From Mycoplasmopsis meleagridis (GTDB taxonomy: Bacteria; Bacillota_I; Bacilli_A; Mycoplasmatales; Metamycoplasmataceae): a DNA stretch of 64,000 bases. Below, piece by piece: positions 60,098 through 64,000 of this stretch. A program made the translations under genes and the position numbers. The notes below the pieces were generated by a model. That model did no database searches and was not told where the DNA came from. It saw only the letters and a list, made by a program, of their open reading frames with translations. The stretch covers positions 558,001 to 622,000 of the forward strand of contig NZ_LR215042.1 of NCBI RefSeq assembly GCF_900660695.1. The letters run 5' to 3'. Each line of letters starts with the position of its first letter. Within the stretch, counting starts at the first letter, position 1.

Positions 60098-61425
60098 TGG
60101 AACTAATAGAAAAAGGTAATTGAGACAAAGCTTCTTTAGAATTAAAAAACGATCAAAACAATGCAGTTGTAGATATTTTAGACAAATTTCAATATAAACA
60201 AAAAACTAATAATTTATTAAAAGATGCTGTTTTTACGATAAAAGATAATTTTGCTACTTCATTTAGTAAATCTACAGCTTCAAGCAATTTTTTAAAAAAT
60301 TTTTTTCCTTCATATAATGCCACTGCAATCGAAAAACTTCTTATAGCAGGAGCTTTACCAATTGCTAAAGTTAATTGTGATGAATTGGCATTAGGTGGAA
60401 CAGGAACTTTTAGTGCTAATGGATTAATTAAAAATCCTCTTGATGAAACTAGATTAGCAGGAGGTTCATCATCAGGTTCAGTTGCTACTTTGACTAAAAA
60501 TATTTCTTTTGCTTTAGCTTCTGATACAGGCGATAGTGTAAGATTACCTGCTTCTTATAACGGTAAAGTAGGTTTTAAACCTTCATATGGTGCTATTAGT
60601 AGATATGGTCTTTTTGCTTATGCCTCTTCTTTAGATACAGTGGCTTATTTTGCTCATAATGTAAATGATATTTCTATTATTTCACAAGTTCTATATGGAA
60701 AAGACGACAAAGATTTTACTTCTATAGATGTAAAAATTGATAATATTGCGATTAAAAAACCTAAAAAAATTGCCTTTTTAAATACAAAAAAAATAAATGA
60801 AAAATTATATAAAAACTTTATTTCCCTTTATAAAAATCTTAATAATGATAAAGAAATAAAAATAGACTTAATTGAACCTAATACTACTATTTTAAAGGCT
60901 ATTAAGCCTACTTATGATGTTATTTCTTATTCAGAAGCTTCATCTAATTTATCTAATTTAAATGGTATAGCTTTTGGCGAAAGAATAAATGGTAATAATT
61001 GAAATGAAACCATGACAAATAGCAGATCAAAAGGTTTTGGTTATATGGTTCAAAGAAGGTTAACTTTAGGTAGTTTTTTTCTTTATTCAGAAAATCAAGC
61101 AGAAATATTCATTAAAGCACAAAAAGCAAGAAGAGTTATCAAAAACTATTTAGATGATTTGCATTCTAAATATGACATTGTCATTTTTCCAGCAAGCGCC
61201 GATGTTGCTCCTTTAATTAAAGGAGAGAATAAAAATTATGACTATATGGAATATATTTTAACAGGCGATAATTTAGTTGGCAATCCTTCAATTACAATAC
61301 CTTTTATGAGAATAAATAATTTGCCTATTAATCTTGCTATTAGTAGCAAAATTTATAGTGACGAAAACTTACTTTCTTTTGCTTTATGAATTGAAAAATA
61401 TTTAAAGGATACTAAATATGAATAA
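60097..61425 (+). CDS. gatA: Asp/Glu-tRNA amidotransferase subunit A
   Basis: Glutaminase of GatCAB, supplying ammonia to convert Glu-tRNA-Gln to Gln-tRNA-Gln. The amidase-signature triad is visible: Lys49 in FTIKDNFA, the cis-Ser in AGGSSSGSVA and the nucleophile Ser147 in SDTGDSVRLPAS. The usual sequence there is SDTGGS, so a Gly is replaced by Asp146 next to the nucleophile. It has 442 residues, somewhat shorter than the ~480 typical. It overlaps gatB by 8 bases. Confidence 0.94.
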
Positions 61426-62833
61426 TTTTGAAGTAATTATAGGCATTGAAATACACTTAGAATTAAATACTAAAACTAAAATGTTTTCTCCTTCAGAAAA
61501 TAGTTTTAATGCTAATCCTAATACTTTAATAAATCAAATTGATTTAGGTTATCCTGGAACATTACCTTTAGTTAATAAGCAGGCAGTAATTCATGCCGTC
61601 AAAATGGCAAAAGCTCTCAAAATGGAAATTGACGATGAATTACATTTTGACAGAAAAAATTATTTTTATAGCGATCTTCCTAAAGGCTATCAAATTACAC
61701 AATTTTATAGACCAATTGGTAAAAATGGTACATTAAAAATCAAATCTTTTTCGAGTTACAAAGACATTCAAATTGAAAGAATTCATTTAGAAGAAGACAC
61801 GGCAAGACAACATCATGAAAATGATGTCACTAAGCTTGATTACAACAGAGCAGGAGTGCCTCTAATTGAAATTGTTAGCTTTCCTGTAATTAAATCCAGC
61901 CAAGAAGCAGTGGATTATGTCGATATGATTAGAAAAGTTGCGCTTGAATTAGGCATTTCTGATGCTAAATTAGAAAATGGTTCTTTAAGAGCGGATATAA
62001 ACATTTCTTTAAGGCCTTATGGCTATCAAAATTTTGGTACAAAAGTTGAAATCAAAAATATTAATACTTATTCAAACATAAAATCAGCTATTGATTACGA
62101 AATTAATTTACAAACTAAAAAAATACTTACTAATGAACCAATATTGCAACAAACAAAACGCTTCGATGAAATAACACAAACCAATATAGTAATGAGAACT
62201 AAAACAGGAGAAATTGATTATAAATATTTCCCAGAGCCAAATATTCCCTTTATTAAACTTAGTTCTAATTTCTTAAATAATATAGTTTTGGAAGAATTGC
62301 CTTGAGAAAAAGAAGAAAGATATAAAAAAGAAAATATCAATCCTATATACATAAATAGTTTAGTAAGCGACATTTCTTTAGCTAAATATTTTGATTCTAT
62401 AAACTACGACGATAGAGATAAACTTGCAAAATTATTTTTTGCTGAATTAGTATCTCTAGCTAATAGTTTAAACAAAGAAGTTGTGGACTTAAATATCAAA
62501 ATTAAACATATTGAGGAAGCTATTAAATTTCTAGATTCTGGAATAATATCTGGCAAATCATTTAAGAAATTAATTACTTTACTACCAAACTATGAAAAAG
62601 AAACTCTTGAGCAATTAATCAAAGAAAATGATTTAGAACAAATATCAGATCCTAAAATAATAAACAATTGAATAAATCAAGTTCTTAAAAATAATGATTC
62701 TTTACTAAATGAATATAAAACTAGACCAGAAAGAGTTGTGAAACAAATTGTAGGTAACATAATGAAAATTTCTAATGGAAAAGCTAATCCAATTGAAGTT
62801 AATAAAATTTTAGAAATTAAGTTAAATAAATAA
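61418..62833 (+). CDS. gatB: Asp/Glu-tRNA amidotransferase subunit B
   Basis: tRNA-binding kinase/transamidase subunit of GatCAB, 471 residues. It starts NNFEVIIGIEIHLELNTKTK and has DLGYPGTLPLVNK, HLEEDTA, DYNRAGVPLIEIVS and MRTKTGEIDYKYFPEPNIP, all family signatures. The C-terminal YqeY-like tail is present. It is convergent with cdsA, with only 17 bases between the stops and no terminator hairpin. Confidence 0.96.
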
Positions 62834-62850
62834 ACTTGTTAAATTTATTA

Positions 62851-63792
62851 CTAAAATAGAAAAATTAAGAAACTAAAAAATAAGCAAAACATTAATCCAT
62901 CAAAACGATCTAAAAAACCACCATGTCCTTTAAAAATTTTAGAATAATCTTTAACTCCATTTATTCTTTTAATCAAGGAAAAAAATAAATCCCCTAAACA
63001 AACTATAAATGGTGAAAATAGAGCAAAAAGCGCTTGTAAGAAAATTGATAATCCTATATTATTGCTTGAAAATAGTCCTAAACTAAAAGTTAATGAAAAA
63101 CTAATTATTCATCCTCCGATAATTCCAAATAAAAATCCTTCTCAAGTTTTATTTGGAGAAATTATTTGTGCAAAAGGCTTTTTAAATCATTTTTTGCCAA
63201 AAAAATTGCCTCCTAAAAATCCCAAAATATCATAAGAGACTGTAATAAGAACTATTACGATTCAGTAAATGTAAGAATAATCTATTAAAAAATTGAAAAT
63301 TTTAATCCCATTTGTTAAAACATAAATAGTTATAAACACATATAACATTCTGAGTAATGAATCTTCAATTTTTTGCCTTCTTGTTCTTAATTCAACTATA
63401 AAAAAGCAAATGGCAATAACTAAAATAATAATTACAGAAATATAATCTAAAGCAATTTGTTTAACATAATTTCCAATAAAAATACTTGTTTCTTTAAAAT
63501 TAGAAACGAAATCTAAATTATCCAAATAAATAGTGCTTTGATTAAAGAAATGATAAGGAAAAAGAATACTTAACATTGCAATTGAAGCAAATATTAGAGA
63601 TAAATAAATTTTTAATCTCATTGCATTAAAAAATTCATAAACTAAAATGCCAGCAAAAATCATTAAAAAAATTAATGTTGTTAATCTCGCTTCAACTTGT
63701 TTATTACCAAATATTGACAAAGGAATTAAAATCGCTAATGCAATTATAGTTATAACTAATGCAGGAAAAATTCTTTCTTTTAATAACTTCAT
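62851..63792 (-). CDS. cdsA: Phosphatidate cytidylyltransferase
   Basis: Makes CDP-diacylglycerol from phosphatidic acid and CTP, downstream of PlsC. The 313-residue membrane protein has eight or so helices and ends with the CDP-transferase signature: [20 protein letters not shown] then GFLDRFDGL. Several UGA codons encode Trp in the C-terminal half. I take [14 protein letters not shown] as the start; the frame is open 75 bases further up to a TTG. No clear Shine-Dalgarno sequence is present. It is divergent from pyrH. Confidence 0.93.
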
Positions 63793-63914
63793 AATTAGAA
63801 TTATAATTTTATTTTTCCAATTTTTAAACCTTTGCTGTGGGGATAAGAGGCATAATGAGGAGGTCAAATTTTAATTTTTTTATATAATTTAAAAAAATTA
63901 TATAGGGGAATAAA

Positions 63915-64000
63915 GTGAAGTATAAAAGAATTTTAGTTAAACTTTCAGGCGAAGGGTTAGTTAATAAAGAAAAAAGCCTTGCAATCGACTATAACCTAGT
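63915..64000 (+). CDS. pyrH: UMP kinase, 5' end
   Basis: The first 28 codons of a gene leaving the window on the right. KYKRILVKLSGEGLVNKE matches the ATP-binding start of PyrH (KLSGEAL type), which phosphorylates UMP. The start is GTG with GGGGAA 6 bases upstream. The usual downstream neighbour is frr, but that lies outside. Confidence 0.85.
   Translation, partial: MKYKRILVKLSGEGLVNKEKSLAIDYNL

Noticed and set aside
63835-63855. TTATCCCCACAG before cdsA as a DnaA-type box
   Set aside because: It has extra bases relative to TTATCCACA and stands alone.

Overview
The window is mycoplasma (Mollicutes) chromosome. Long reading frames close only if UGA is read as tryptophan, for example in gltX, ecfA2, atpA, der, mnmG and clpB. 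The DNA is very AT-rich, the proteins are rich in Lys, Asn and Ile, the SMC loader lacks nothing (scpA/scpB) but no cell-wall genes appear, and Gln-tRNA is made through GatCAB. The 16S rRNA reads like the hominis group of mycoplasmas; I do not name a species. Nearly everything is core housekeeping. There is no prophage, insertion sequence, CRISPR array or lipoprotein family.

Layout. 0-7 kb: 5' part of rpsD, a divergent phosphohexomutase-like protein, gyrA, then gltX with a small unknown gene, and a 37-codon basic protein. 7.1-9.7 kb: ECF transporter core ecfA1-ecfA2-ecfT. 9.9-14.6 kb: 23S and 16S rRNA (minus strand) with matching pre-rRNA processing stems. 14.8-16.4 kb: two 5S rRNA genes on the opposite strand flanking a split chromate-transporter pair. 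16.4-23.4 kb: the complete F1Fo ATP synthase operon atpI-B-E-F-H-A-G-D-C. 23.5-36.5 kb, minus strand: a YwaF-type membrane protein, ffh, an acetyltransferase, a YdbC-like protein, tsaD, glyA, pheT, ung, pheS, rarA, RNase HIII, a Cof-type HAD phosphatase and a small tail-anchored protein.

36.6-48.8 kb, mostly plus strand: dnaJ (with a CIRCE operator), an unknown gene, cmk, der; a minus-strand replication pair (DnaB-like protein and DnaI-like helicase loader) and yigZ; tRNA-His; mnmG, rlmH, tig, pepA, tdk. 48.8-54.8 kb, minus strand: a three-gene cassette of unknown function, rsmG, prs, clpB (second CIRCE operator). 54.9-64 kb: trmB, hup, recU, acpS, plsC, scpA, scpB, an RluD-family pseudouridine synthase, gatC-gatA-gatB, cdsA and the start of pyrH.

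How the genes work together: translation (rRNA, S4, GltX, PheST, GatCAB, SRP54, modification enzymes), energy (ATP synthase), vitamin uptake (ECF module), protein quality control under one heat-shock repressor (DnaJ and ClpB), replication and chromosome handling (GyrA, HU, ScpAB, RecU, RarA, helicase-loader pair) and phospholipid synthesis (PlsC, CdsA, AcpS). Many neighbours are packed with one-base stop/start overlaps (TAATG).

No obvious large new system is present. The observations most worth a second look are: the 48.8-50.9 kb cassette, whose middle gene has no normal start codon; the DnaI-like loader that has lost its Walker A motif; the phosphohexomutase-like protein without recognisable catalytic motifs; and the two 5S genes that differ only by compensatory changes in helix I. 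All family assignments are made by reading, without database searches.
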